Below are positions 1-7,626 of a stretch of DNA of 23,002 nt, piece by piece. Within the stretch, counting starts at the first letter, position 1. Each line of letters begins with the position of its first letter. The DNA comes from an uncultured Eubacteriales bacterium. GTDB taxonomy: Bacteria > Bacillota > Clostridia > Oscillospirales > Acutalibacteraceae. The stretch is taken from positions 1-23,002 of the forward strand of contig ONRO01000244.1 of assembly GCA_900320235.1 (NCBI GenBank), given 5' to 3'. The notes beneath the pieces are model-generated. The model saw nothing but the letters and a program-made list of their open reading frames with translations, made no database searches and was not told the DNA's origin. Both the position numbers and the translations under genes were made by a program.

Positions 1-70
1 GCTCGATAACAGACATAAGCTGCTCTTCCTGAGCTTTTGTTCCCTGGAAGGTTAGGGAATTTTCTGCCAT
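1..70 (-). CDS. 5' end of a NuoE/HndA-like [2Fe-2S] subunit (partial, tentative)
   Basis: The gene runs off the left edge and only 23 codons are visible. They begin at an ATG preceded, 8 nt upstream, by a clear GGAGG ribosome binding site, so the start is well supported. The N-terminus contains FQGTKAQEEQL followed by MSVI. From memory this resembles the N-terminus of thioredoxin-like [2Fe-2S] subunits (NuoE, HndA or HydC type) of clostridial electron-bifurcating hydrogenases and NADH dehydrogenases, which often begin F-x-G-T-x-E-Q-E-x-x-L-x-x-V-I. The cysteines that would confirm this lie outside the window, so the functional name is only a suggestion. A promoter and long leader lie upstream at 71-283. 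The existence of a gene is much more certain than its identity. Confidence 0.6.
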   Translation of the reverse strand, partial: MAENSLTFQGTKAQEEQLMSVIE

Positions 71-97
71 AGGATATTCCTCCATTTTAATAATTTT

Positions 98-115
98 ATA
101 TATAGTACTATATAT
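98..115. promoter_or_regulatory. Perfect 18-bp AT palindrome, candidate operator
   Basis: The sequence ATATATAGTACTATATAT is its own reverse complement. It ends 15 nt upstream of the GGAGG ribosome binding site of the leftmost gene. Its left half (ATATATAGTA) recurs exactly at 221-230, just downstream of the predicted transcription start. Two related palindromes in one promoter-leader region suggest binding sites for a dimeric regulator. AT-rich DNA yields chance palindromes, and no regulator can be named. Confidence 0.35.
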
Positions 116-124
116 GAACAATAA

Positions 125-155
125 ACAGATTCCGCACAAAATGAACGGAGTCTGT
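125..155 (-). promoter_or_regulatory. Imperfect 10-bp hairpin in the leader of the leftmost gene
   Basis: The arms 125-134 (ACAGATTCCG) and 146-155 (CGGAGTCTGT) pair at nine of ten positions around an 11-nt loop. In a minus-strand transcript the hairpin is followed by a U-rich stretch (UUUAUUGUU), so it could act as a weak attenuator or shield the leader. The one mismatch is C-A in the minus-strand RNA and a G-U wobble in the plus-strand RNA. Its role is unknown. Confidence 0.35.
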
Positions 156-220
156 ATCGATCTGAAAAGATTCAGAAGAATATAGATCCCGTACAATCAG
201 GCGATCGTTTAATTTTGAGC

Positions 221-240
221 ATATATAGTATGTTATATAT
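221..240. promoter_or_regulatory. Imperfect AT palindrome downstream of the promoter
   Basis: The arms ATATATA (221-227) and TATATAT (234-240) flank a 6-nt centre, and the left part is identical to the first ten bases of the palindrome at 98-115. It begins about 8 nt downstream of the transcription start predicted from the promoter at 255-283, a common place for a repressor site. It could be chance in such AT-rich sequence. Confidence 0.3.
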
Positions 241-254
241 AATTTGATATAATC

Positions 255-283
255 ATTATACAGTATTTTGAATCAAATTACAA
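255..283 (-). promoter_or_regulatory. Sigma-A-type promoter for the leftmost gene
   Basis: On the minus strand a TTGTAA -35 box (278-283) is separated by 17 nt from a perfect TATAAT -10 box (255-260). The predicted start near position 248 would give a 5' leader of about 175 nt before the ATG at 70. The promoter lies downstream of the terminator of the IS66-like gene, as expected for an independent transcription unit. Confidence 0.55.
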
Positions 284-404
284 GAATTATTTTTATATTT
301 TCGACAATTATTTTCAACCATATTATAGCACTTAAAAGAATTTCTTCTATATGTCTTTTTAATATCATCATTTGTTCATTACCGATTACCACAGATTTCA
401 TAAT

Positions 405-441
405 AAAAAAGCTGCCATGCTTTAATAACGGCAGCTTTTTT
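405..441 (-). terminator. Rho-independent terminator after the IS66-like gene
   Basis: GCTGCC (411-416) pairs with GGCAGC (430-435), extended by A-T pairs from 405-410 with 436-441, around a 13-nt loop. Read on the minus strand it ends in a U run. It lies 5 nt beyond the stop codon of the IS66-like gene. A/T tracts on both sides make it potentially bidirectional. Confidence 0.8.
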
Positions 442-445
442 TCTA

Positions 446-2155
446 CTATTTTTTTCTATATGAGATACGCCTGAAATTATCCCTCGGTTCAGAGTTATTA
501 TGCATAAGTATTTTACAACAATCTGAACATGACCACGGATACAGTTTTTCAGGACCTGGTTTATCTGCAGAAGCAATATTTTTTAAATAATATGTAAGAT
601 AATTCTGAGGATCAAGATTATTCAAAAGTGCTGTCTGAATGATGCTCATGACAGCGGTCGTTCTGTCTGAATGTGATTTTAAATCCAGGAACTGCCAACT
701 TCCTCCTGATAACAATTCTTCATACAATTCCGAACATAAATGATTGTCAACACTTGTCTGACCGTTTGTATAATAGCATTCCAACTCATCCAGATTATCT
801 AGTATATAGTTATATGCTTTTCCTATTGTACTTTTTATTTCCGGATCTTTTCCTGAGGTCACAAATTCGGTTGCAAGCTCAATCAGACAATCTGTCAGTT
901 CTTTATTTGTTATCTCTCTTATTTCAAGTTTTACATCTTCTTCGTCGATAGGTTCACTATCCTTATCATTTTTTATTATTTCACTGCAGATTTCAATGCA
1001 TTGTTCAACTGTTGAACCGCTATGATACCGTGGAGGAATCATATCATATACTTCTTCAAAAAGCTTATATACTCTGCTCCACATAGCAGCAATAGAAAAC
1101 TGTCTGCCCGGAAAATCAAATTTTTCGGTTTTCTCAGTATGAATTACTCCTTTGTAGTTTTTCAGATATTCAGATGGTTCTTCGTAATTAATTGCTTCAT
1201 AAAAATACCGATAGTTTTCATTAAGATCATATACGACAACCGGGTTCTTATCCTTTGCCGGTGTTCTGTAAACAAACATATCAAACATTTTGTTTTCTTC
1301 TGTAAGATAATCATTATCAGTAATTTTATAATTTCTTATACCCTCGACATCAGCACATATCAAAGGCCGTTTCAGAAGCTCATTTTTAAATTGATTATAT
1401 AACGGCACAAGCCATTTATCACAAGCTTCATTGCACCAACTGCACATTGTATTCTGATCTAAATCCAGTCCATGACTTTTCCAGTATAATTCCTGTGTCT
1501 TAAACGATCTGTTAAATAAATATTTCTGCACCAGAATATAAGATATCACCTCTGCGCTTACATCTAACTCATGTATTACCGGAGCAGATTTTTTCAACAC
1601 ATCAAATCCGTTCGAAAGTTCATCACCGCATTTATCACATTTATACCCCATAAATACTTCATCGATCAGAACTGCTTTGTTTTCCTCAATTTTCAAAGTC
1701 GTTTTTGGAACCATAGATATTGCTCTATACTTTCCATCACATTTCGAACAATCATTCAGATCATTATCTAAAAAATAACTGCGAAATAGATAGTTTATAT
1801 AATCATCAAGTTCATCATTTGGTGGATATGAACGTATTTGTTCTTTAATAATGTCCATTGCAGAGGGCGAATCAGATAATTCTCTATTATCATCTTTTAT
1901 TCTTTCAGAAATAAAATCTGCTTCGTTTATCAGAGTATCATAATTTTTAGCTATCAGATTCTCCTTTTCTGAAAAAGTCCCGTAAACAACCATTCTTAGT
2001 CTTTCATTTTCGAGACGAAGCTCTTCATTTTCAAGTTCAAGCATTGTGCATTTCTCGCGAGCCGCTTTGGAAAGATGTACCTCAGCAACCAGCCTTGAAT
2101 ATTCGTTTTGTGACATTGATTTTGTATTTTCTTTTATCTCTTCTCTACTTAACAT
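446..2155 (-). CDS. IS66 TnpC-derived protein with degraded catalytic triad
   Basis: This 569-residue protein follows the layout of IS66-family TnpC transposases along its whole length. It has an N-terminal coiled coil (about 38-56) leading into a YGTFSEKE segment that matches the family's FGxSSEK. A zinc finger follows (C136, C139, C173, C176), then the core beginning around KYLFNRSFKTQELYW (211-225). Near the end LDPQNYLTYYL matches the family's LNPxxYLTYLL, followed by a PWS motif. By alignment from memory, the first catalytic Asp is kept (D269 in CAD), the second is Glu (HTE, E341, in place of HTD), and the third, Glu in NNxAER, is Cys (C474), anchored by DN 470-471 and W487. The usual CWAH stretch is MWSR. 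The frame is uninterrupted, with a GAGG ribosome binding site and its own terminator. No tnpA/tnpB partners or terminal repeats were seen. It is probably an inactive or domesticated transposase, or a divergent lineage. Confidence 0.8.
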   Translation of the reverse strand: MLSREEIKENTKSMSQNEYSRLVAEVHLSKAAREKCTMLELENEELRLENERLRMVVYGTFSEKENLIAKNYDTLINEADFISERIKDDNRELSDSPSAMDIIKEQIRSYPPNDELDDYINYLFRSYFLDNDLNDCSKCDGKYRAISMVPKTTLKIEENKAVLIDEVFMGYKCDKCGDELSNGFDVLKKSAPVIHELDVSAEVISYILVQKYLFNRSFKTQELYWKSHGLDLDQNTMCSWCNEACDKWLVPLYNQFKNELLKRPLICADVEGIRNYKITDNDYLTEENKMFDMFVYRTPAKDKNPVVVYDLNENYRYFYEAINYEEPSEYLKNYKGVIHTEKTEKFDFPGRQFSIAAMWSRVYKLFEEVYDMIPPRYHSGSTVEQCIEICSEIIKNDKDSEPIDEEDVKLEIREITNKELTDCLIELATEFVTSGKDPEIKSTIGKAYNYILDNLDELECYYTNGQTSVDNHLCSELYEELLSGGSWQFLDLKSHSDRTTAVMSIIQTALLNNLDPQNYLTYYLKNIASADKPGPEKLYPWSCSDCCKILMHNNSEPRDNFRRISYRKK

Positions 2156-2280
2156 AATGCTACCTCAAAATATTTTTATTTTCAGAAAGAGTTTTAATAA
2201 TCCGAATTTCATTACGAATAAGAAATATCCTGACTAAATACACCAGAAGCGGATCAACTATATTTTAGTTCAAATATCTG

Positions 2281-2317
2281 CTAAAATAAGGCGGCAGGAA
2301 TTGAAACAACCTGCCGC
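2281..2317 (-). terminator. Terminator of the V-ATPase operon
   Basis: GCGGCAGG (2291-2298) pairs perfectly with CCTGCCGC (2310-2317), with a further TTG/CAA pairing inside the loop. On the minus strand the stem is followed by CTTATTTTAG, a modest U-rich tail. It sits 16 nt after the stop codon of subunit D, so it closes the ATPase operon and separates it from the IS66-like gene. Confidence 0.75.
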
Positions 2318-2333
2318 TATATTAAATAATTGA

Positions 2334-2990
2334 TTATTTTCCCGAGTAATTATGTGCTTTATCAAGAAGCATATCCTTGACCTTCATTAACCTGGTTCTG
2401 CTTGATCTGTCATTTTCCTCAAGTTTCATAGAAATATATTTTATTGTTTCCTCATATCTTGGGATCATAACATGCTCTAAAGAATTAACTCTTCTTCTGG
2501 TTTTTTCAATCTCAGCTGACATAAGCTCACAGCTTTTTTCGATCTGTGCCAGCTTGATCAGATCAGGAAGTAATTCATTAAGTGACATTACTGCATCATC
2601 AAGCTCAAAAGAAGTAAATGCAAAACCATATGGGAAAATATCAGATTCATCTGAGCTTTCAGCCACTGTTTTATAAACAGGAACATCAACACTCATAATG
2701 TTCTTTGATCTGACATCTACACCTGTTCTCTGTTTTGAAGACATCAGTGAAGATTCAAGAGCTTCACGACTCATTACAGCACTTGCATTCGTAAATGCAG
2801 CGTTACATACAGAAAGCTCTGCCTCCACTTTATCTCGGAGCCTTTTATTTTCCTGGACAAGTTCGATAAACTGACGCATCAGCTCATCACGTTTATCCTT
2901 CAGCATTTTATGACCTCTTCTTGCTGTAAGAAGCTGCTTTTTCAGCTTAGTCATCTGCATTCTTGTCGGATTAACATTCATTATTGCCAA
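2334..2990 (-). CDS. atpD: V-type ATPase subunit D (NtpD), central shaft
   Basis: Subunit D is the long coiled-coil rotor shaft that turns inside the A3B3 head and links ATP hydrolysis to the membrane rotor. The N-terminus (NVNPTRMQMTKLKKQL, then TARRGHKMLKDKRDEL) is the family signature. The protein is 218 residues, near the usual 200-230, with predicted N- and C-terminal helices typical of a hairpin coiled coil. The start chosen is TTG at 2990, because GGGAGG lies 8 nt upstream. An ATG three codons further in would be 17 nt from that site. It is the last gene of the ATPase operon, 18 nt after subunit B and followed by a terminator. Confidence 0.95.
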   Translation of the reverse strand: MAIMNVNPTRMQMTKLKKQLLTARRGHKMLKDKRDELMRQFIELVQENKRLRDKVEAELSVCNAAFTNASAVMSREALESSLMSSKQRTGVDVRSKNIMSVDVPVYKTVAESSDESDIFPYGFAFTSFELDDAVMSLNELLPDLIKLAQIEKSCELMSAEIEKTRRRVNSLEHVMIPRYEETIKYISMKLEENDRSSRTRLMKVKDMLLDKAHNYSGK

Positions 2991-3008
2991 TATGAAAACC
3001 TCCCGGAC

Positions 3009-4382
3009 TTATTTTTTTCCGTAGAATTCGTCAAGCATATCGTCTTTGATTCTTTTCAGCTCACTTCTTGGAAGAATATGAAGAAGTCTCCAACCTGTAT
3101 CGAGAGTATCTTCAATACTGCGATTTGTAGTATATCCCTGTGAAACATATACTCTCTCAAACTGTTCTGCAAATTCCGCATATTTTTTATCAATATCTGT
3201 AAGTGCTGCTTCACCAAGGACAATCATAAGTTCTCTGGCTTCCTTTCCTCTTGCATATGCAGAGAAAAGCTGGTTCATTGTTGCAGCATGGTCTTCTCTT
3301 GTTCTGCCCTTGCCTATACCCTTATCCTTAAGACGGGAAAGTGAAGGAAGAACATCGATCGGAGGCATGATACCTTTTCTGTAAAGCTCACGGCTGAGAA
3401 TTATCTGACCCTCTGTAATATAGCCTGTAAGGTCAGGAATAGGATGAGTTTTATCATCCTCTGGCATTGTAAGTATAGGGATAAGTGTAATTGAACCATC
3501 CTTACCTTTCTGTCTGCCAGCTCTCTCATACAGAGTCGCGAGGTTCGTATACATATATCCGGGATAGCCTCTTCGTCCGGGTACTTCTTTTCTGGCTGCT
3601 GAAACCTCACGAAGTGCATCAGCATAGTTTGTAATATCTGTCATAATTACAAGAACATGCATACCCATATCAAATGCGAGATATTCTGCTGCTGTAAGAG
3701 CCATTCTGGGAGTAGCAATACGCTCAATGGCAGGGTCATTTGCAAGATTTACAAACATTACTGTTCTGTCAATAGCTCCAGTTTCCTTGAATGACTGAAC
3801 AAAATAATCTGATTCCTCATAAGTAATACCCATTGCAGCAAATACAACTGCAAACTGTTCATTTTTTCCTCTTACTGCTGCCTGTCTTGCAATCTGTGCA
3901 GCAAGCTGTGCATGAGGAAGACCTGAAGCAGAGAAGATCGGCAGTTTCTGACCTCTTACAAGTGTATTAAGACCATCAATTGCTGAAATACCTGTCTGAA
4001 TAAACTCTTGTGGATAATCTCTTGCAGCAGGGTTCATAGGAGTGCCGTTAATATCAAGTCTTTTTTCTGGAATAATTGCAGGCCCGCCGTCAATCGGATT
4101 GCCAAGACCGTCAAATACTCTTGAAAGCATATCACCCGAAACAGGTAATTCCATAGACTTTCCTAAGAATCTAACTTTGGATTGTGCAAGATTTATACCT
4201 GCCGCTGAATCAAACAGCTGAACAAGTGCATTAGTACCGTTAACTTCAAGAACCTGACAGCGACGTATTTCACCATTAGGAAGCTCAATTTCACCGAGTT
4301 CGTTATAAGTAACATCTTCTACATCTGTTACCATCATAAGAGGACCTGCGACCTCTCGTATTGTACGATATTCCTTTGGCAT
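3009..4382 (-). CDS. atpB: V-type ATPase subunit B (NtpB), non-catalytic head subunit
   Basis: Subunit B alternates with A in the A3B3 hexamer and contributes the arginine finger to the catalytic site. The protein is 457 residues, the normal length. The equivalent of the P-loop is the degenerate FSASGLPHAQL (150-160), as expected for the non-catalytic subunit. The segment LPSLSRL places an Arg at residue 350, matching the arginine finger R350 of E. hirae NtpB. Its ATG overlaps the stop codon of subunit A by one base (TGATG), with an AGGAG-like site inside atpA. Translation is therefore probably coupled, which suits a 1:1 A:B stoichiometry. Confidence 0.97.
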   Translation of the reverse strand: MPKEYRTIREVAGPLMMVTDVEDVTYNELGEIELPNGEIRRCQVLEVNGTNALVQLFDSAAGINLAQSKVRFLGKSMELPVSGDMLSRVFDGLGNPIDGGPAIIPEKRLDINGTPMNPAARDYPQEFIQTGISAIDGLNTLVRGQKLPIFSASGLPHAQLAAQIARQAAVRGKNEQFAVVFAAMGITYEESDYFVQSFKETGAIDRTVMFVNLANDPAIERIATPRMALTAAEYLAFDMGMHVLVIMTDITNYADALREVSAARKEVPGRRGYPGYMYTNLATLYERAGRQKGKDGSITLIPILTMPEDDKTHPIPDLTGYITEGQIILSRELYRKGIMPPIDVLPSLSRLKDKGIGKGRTREDHAATMNQLFSAYARGKEARELMIVLGEAALTDIDKKYAEFAEQFERVYVSQGYTTNRSIEDTLDTGWRLLHILPRSELKRIKDDMLDEFYGKK

Positions 4383-6148
4383 CAGTCCTCACTCCTTTCA
4401 AGTACATCACTAATCTCTTTATCAAGAATAGCTTTTATCGATTCAAATTCCTGATCTATCTGATTTTCGCTTTCATATTTGAATCTTCCTATTCTTTCTC
4501 TTACGAGCATACCTACAAGAAGGTTTATATCAGCACCTGATTTCAATGCCTCAATAGATTTATCATAGCAAAGAAGTATTGCTCTCATCATGAGCACCTG
4601 TTTTTTAAGCGAGGTATAGGTATCTGTCGGATCGAATGCATTCTGATGCAGATAATCCTCACGGATAGCTCTTGCTGTTTCAAGCTTGAGTCTGTCAGAA
4701 GCAGAAAGTGCATCCATACCTACAAGATTTACAATTTCCTGTAATTCTGCCTCATCCTGCAGCAAAGACATAAGTCTTCCGCGCAGAGCAATAAAATCTT
4801 CTGAAGCATTTTCCTCATACCATTTCTGAAGCTGATCTGTGTACAGTGAATAACTTGTCAGCCAGTTTATTGCCGGGAAATGTCTCTTGTATGCAAGACT
4901 TGCATCGAGTCCCCAGAATACTTTTACGATTCTCAGTGTTGCCTGCGATACAGGTTCTGAAATATCACCGCCTGGAGGAGAAACTGCGCCTATTACAGAA
5001 AGTGCGCCTTCAATATCCTTTTTACCATTTACAATTACACGGCCTGCTCTTTCATAGAACTGAGCCAGACGACTACCAAGATATGCGGGGTAACCTTCTT
5101 CACCAGGCATTTCTTCAAGACGTCCGGACATTTCTCTGAGCGCCTCTGCCCATCGTGAAGTAGAATCAGCCATAAGAGCTACTGTAAAGCCCATATCTCT
5201 GAAATACTCAGCAATAGTTATACCTGTATATATAGAGGCTTCACGCGCAGCAACAGGCATATCTGATGTGTTTGCTATCAGGACTGTTCTTTCCATAAGT
5301 GAATTACCTGTTCTTGGGTCTTTTAGTTCAGGGAACTCATTAAGAACATCCGTCATCTCATTTCCACGTTCACCGCAGCCGATATATACTATTATATCTG
5401 CAGCTGCCCATTTTGCAAGCTGATGCTGTACTACTGTCTTACCTGAACCAAAAGGACCAGGAACTGCAGCAACGCCGCCTTTTGCTATCGGGAAAAGTGT
5501 ATCGATTGTACGCTGACCGGTTGTCAGAAGAATATCCGGAGAAAGCTTTCTTTTATATGGTCTGCCGACACGAACAGGCCATTTTGTTGCCATGCAGACA
5601 TTTTCTTTCTTTCCATTTTTTTCAAGTACTGCGACTGCTTCATCAATTGTGAAGTCGCCTTCCCTGATTTCAGTAACCTTACCTGATACATTATTTGGAA
5701 CCAGTATTTTATGAAGTACAGCATGGGTTTCCTGAACTGTTCCAAGCACATCACCTGCTGATACCTCATCGCCCTTTTTCACAGTCGGCAGAAAATACCA
5801 TTTCTTTTCATGGTCAAGTGAAGGAACCTCAACACCTCTTGTAAGATTATTTCCAACCTTTTTCATTATTTCATTCAGAGGTCTCTGAATTCCATCATAA
5901 ATAGATCCGATCAGACCAGGGCCAAGTTCAACAGAAAGAGGAGCGCCGGTTGACTCAACCTCTTCTCCGGGACCAAGACCTGATGTTTCCTCATAAACCT
6001 GAATTGAAGCCTGATCGCCGTGCATCTCGATTATTTCACCGATAAGCCTTTGTTTACTTACACGCACAACGTCAAACATATTTGCATCACGCATACCCTC
6101 AGCAATTACCAAAGGTCCTGCAACTTTTGTTATTATTCCGTTTGCCAA
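4382..6148 (-). CDS. atpA: V-type ATPase subunit A (NtpA), catalytic subunit
   Basis: Subunit A hydrolyses ATP in the soluble head. The P-loop GPFGSGKT is at residues 231-238 and the catalytic glutamate is E260 in GERGNEM. These agree within one residue with K238 and E261 of E. hirae NtpA. The non-homologous region typical of A subunits follows the N-terminal barrel. The frame is open back to an ATG at 6220, but the family starts at M-ANGIITKVAGPLVIAEG. A TTG at 6148 encodes exactly that start and has GGGGTG 8 nt upstream, giving 588 residues, the usual size. The 24-residue extension is unlikely to be translated. The gene overlaps atpB by one base, and the 175-nt gap to atpF is the widest in the operon. 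Confidence 0.95.
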   Translation of the reverse strand: MANGIITKVAGPLVIAEGMRDANMFDVVRVSKQRLIGEIIEMHGDQASIQVYEETSGLGPGEEVESTGAPLSVELGPGLIGSIYDGIQRPLNEIMKKVGNNLTRGVEVPSLDHEKKWYFLPTVKKGDEVSAGDVLGTVQETHAVLHKILVPNNVSGKVTEIREGDFTIDEAVAVLEKNGKKENVCMATKWPVRVGRPYKRKLSPDILLTTGQRTIDTLFPIAKGGVAAVPGPFGSGKTVVQHQLAKWAAADIIVYIGCGERGNEMTDVLNEFPELKDPRTGNSLMERTVLIANTSDMPVAAREASIYTGITIAEYFRDMGFTVALMADSTSRWAEALREMSGRLEEMPGEEGYPAYLGSRLAQFYERAGRVIVNGKKDIEGALSVIGAVSPPGGDISEPVSQATLRIVKVFWGLDASLAYKRHFPAINWLTSYSLYTDQLQKWYEENASEDFIALRGRLMSLLQDEAELQEIVNLVGMDALSASDRLKLETARAIREDYLHQNAFDPTDTYTSLKKQVLMMRAILLCYDKSIEALKSGADINLLVGMLVRERIGRFKYESENQIDQEFESIKAILDKEISDVLERSED

Positions 6149-6323
6149 ATTATTTACACCCCTTTTTAGGAGTTTCACTGCCTTCTGACAGAGCAAAGCT
6201 TTTTCAGTTTTACTCTGCAAGTCATTTTATGACTTTAGCGAAACTGTTTTATTAATTGTATTTCTTTTCACAAGTTTTTAACAGAAACACAAGTCAGTTT
6301 ATAAGCTAACTTGAAATTTAGAA
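6149..6323 (-). promoter_or_regulatory. 175-nt intergenic leader between atpF and atpA, with a small hairpin
   Basis: Most genes in the operon are tightly packed, but this gap is long. It contains a perfect 7-bp hairpin, AAGTCAT-TTT-ATGACTT (6219-6235). At the atpF stop there is also a GAATCA-A-TGATTC palindrome (6322-6334). No good sigma-A promoter was found. It may be an RNA processing or stability site that sets higher levels of A, B and D than of the membrane subunits; that role is inference. Confidence 0.3.
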
Positions 6324-6659
6324 TCAATGATTCTTAAATAGGATATCTGAACCAACTGCCTGTTCAACAAAAGAGGAAAGTCTTTTTATTCCTATCCCAC
6401 TGTTTCCCCTTGCGCCGGGCAGAGGAATAACAGCAGGCATACTCTGTTCAGAGAGCTTTTTGACTTCTTTAGCTGCTGTTTCAAAAAGCTCCTCAGTCAT
6501 AAAAATAACAGCATACATTTCCTTATCTGCTGTATTCTTAAGGATAACAGGTGCCTCAGTTGTATCATCACAAACAAGGACATCTATTCCAACTGCGGAA
6601 AAACCCTTAACGCTTTCGCTGTCACCAATAAAAGCTATATTTTTAACCATATGTTTCAC
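6324..6659 (-). CDS. atpF: V-type ATPase subunit F (NtpG), rotor subunit
   Basis: Subunit F binds subunit D in the central stalk. The protein is about 108-111 residues and has the family's N-terminal strand NIAFIGDSESVKGFSAVG, a Rossmann-like beginning, followed by VIFMTEELFE and the loop IPLPGARGNSG. The start is ambiguous. A GTG at 6659 lies 4 nt from AAAGG and overlaps atpC by 17 nt. The ATG at 6650 lies 13 nt from AAAGG and overlaps atpC by 8 nt. Either way the two genes overlap, so translation is probably coupled. The long gap to atpA follows. Confidence 0.92.
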   Translation of the reverse strand: MKHMVKNIAFIGDSESVKGFSAVGIDVLVCDDTTEAPVILKNTADKEMYAVIFMTEELFETAAKEVKKLSEQSMPAVIPLPGARGNSGIGIKRLSSFVEQAVGSDILFKNH

Positions 6660-7614
6660 GCAGCCTTTCTCTTATCTTTTCAGGAGGTGTATTTGTTCTT
6701 ACACCATTCGAAATGATATTTACTGTCCTTCTTTCGTATTCACATCCGATAAAGTATCCAAACATCGGTTCAGGACCTTCATTCGATAACCGGCACATAT
6801 CTTTAGATATCTTCATAAGCTTATTGTCAACAAATCTTTCAAATTCTGACGGTCTTTCCTTATAAAGACTTATTGCTGTCTTACAATCATAATTACTGAT
6901 ATTTTCAAGATATTTGATCAGTCTTTCAGCGCCGGACATGATCATTTTTTTAGTTTTATCTTTATCAAAACCATCACATTCACATAGTGCAATATCGAGA
7001 TATTCCATTGTAGTCTTTGCTCTTGAAGCACGGAGAGCTATTTTTATATTTGCGAAGAATGTAAATGTATTAAAATACTTTTCAAGAAATGCTGATTTTG
7101 AGCTTTTGCTTAGCCTGATAAGCCTTTCCATAAGAGCCCTGTCAACAGCGGCATCACTGAGTCTTGCATCCTTAGTATGTGCAAGCAATTCATATGCCTT
7201 ATCTGCCGGTTCGGCAATCCATTCAGGAAGCTTTTCAAATTTTCTGTTTTCTATTGCAGTCTTCATAATCTCAGGTTCTATTGTATAAGGTCTGATAAGA
7301 AAAGAATTAAAATCTTTTTTAAACATTACACCTTTCAATATTGTCTTGAAATTATGAATATCATTCTGAAGATAAAATGGCTCAAAAACAGACATTTCAG
7401 GAGCTACGCTTCTAATATAATCCCACATTCTGATTTTGGCAAGATCAAGGATTTCTGTAACAGTTTCACCGTCAGGATATCCCTTATCCTTAAGAAATGT
7501 GATTATTTCTGATTCATTTTTCATACTCAGAAGCTGCTCAATCTCTGCTTTTCCAAGAAGCATTTTTTCCCTCGCCCTTACCGAGCCTATGGAAAATTCA
7601 TACGATAATGCCAT
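6643..7614 (-). CDS. atpC: V-type ATPase subunit C (NtpC), funnel linking rotor to membrane ring
   Basis: The bacterial/archaeal subunit C (homologous to eukaryotic subunit d) sits on the proteolipid ring and links it to the D-F shaft. The protein is 323 residues, all-helical in character, and starts with the recognisable ALSYEFSIGSVRAREKMLL. Internal motifs such as NDIHNFKTILKG and the C-terminal PMFGYFIGCEYERRTVNII (then an Asn-Gly-Val stretch) are typical of the family. The ATG has a strong purine-rich site (AAGGGGGAA) about 6-8 nt upstream. It lies 12 nt after atpE and overlaps atpF. Confidence 0.95.
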   Translation of the reverse strand: MALSYEFSIGSVRAREKMLLGKAEIEQLLSMKNESEIITFLKDKGYPDGETVTEILDLAKIRMWDYIRSVAPEMSVFEPFYLQNDIHNFKTILKGVMFKKDFNSFLIRPYTIEPEIMKTAIENRKFEKLPEWIAEPADKAYELLAHTKDARLSDAAVDRALMERLIRLSKSSKSAFLEKYFNTFTFFANIKIALRASRAKTTMEYLDIALCECDGFDKDKTKKMIMSGAERLIKYLENISNYDCKTAISLYKERPSEFERFVDNKLMKISKDMCRLSNEGPEPMFGYFIGCEYERRTVNIISNGVRTNTPPEKIRERLRETYG

Positions 7615-7626
7615 ATAAATTCCCCC

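Larger units (their letters stand above)
71..445. other. 375-base intergenic region with promoter, palindromes and terminator
   Basis: No credible gene was found here. Read on the minus strand it holds, in order, the terminator of the IS66-like gene (405-441), a sigma-A-type promoter (255-283), an AT palindrome (221-240), an imperfect hairpin (125-155), a second perfect AT palindrome (98-115) and the ribosome binding site of the leftmost gene. It therefore looks like a regulatory region with a leader of about 175 nt for the leftmost gene. It is strongly A+T-rich. Confidence 0.6.

Noticed and set aside
1022..1402. 126-codon plus-strand open frame opposite the IS66-like gene
   Set aside because: Its Phe/Ile/Lys-rich composition is what the complement of an AT-rich gene gives, and it has no start signal of note.
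446..2333. Complete IS66 insertion sequence
   Set aside because: No tnpA or tnpB reading frames, no matching terminal inverted repeats and no target duplication could be seen around the gene.
6149..6220. ATG at 6220 as the start of V-ATPase subunit A
   Set aside because: The resulting 24-residue extension is absent from the family and lacks a good ribosome binding site, while TTG at 6148 has both.
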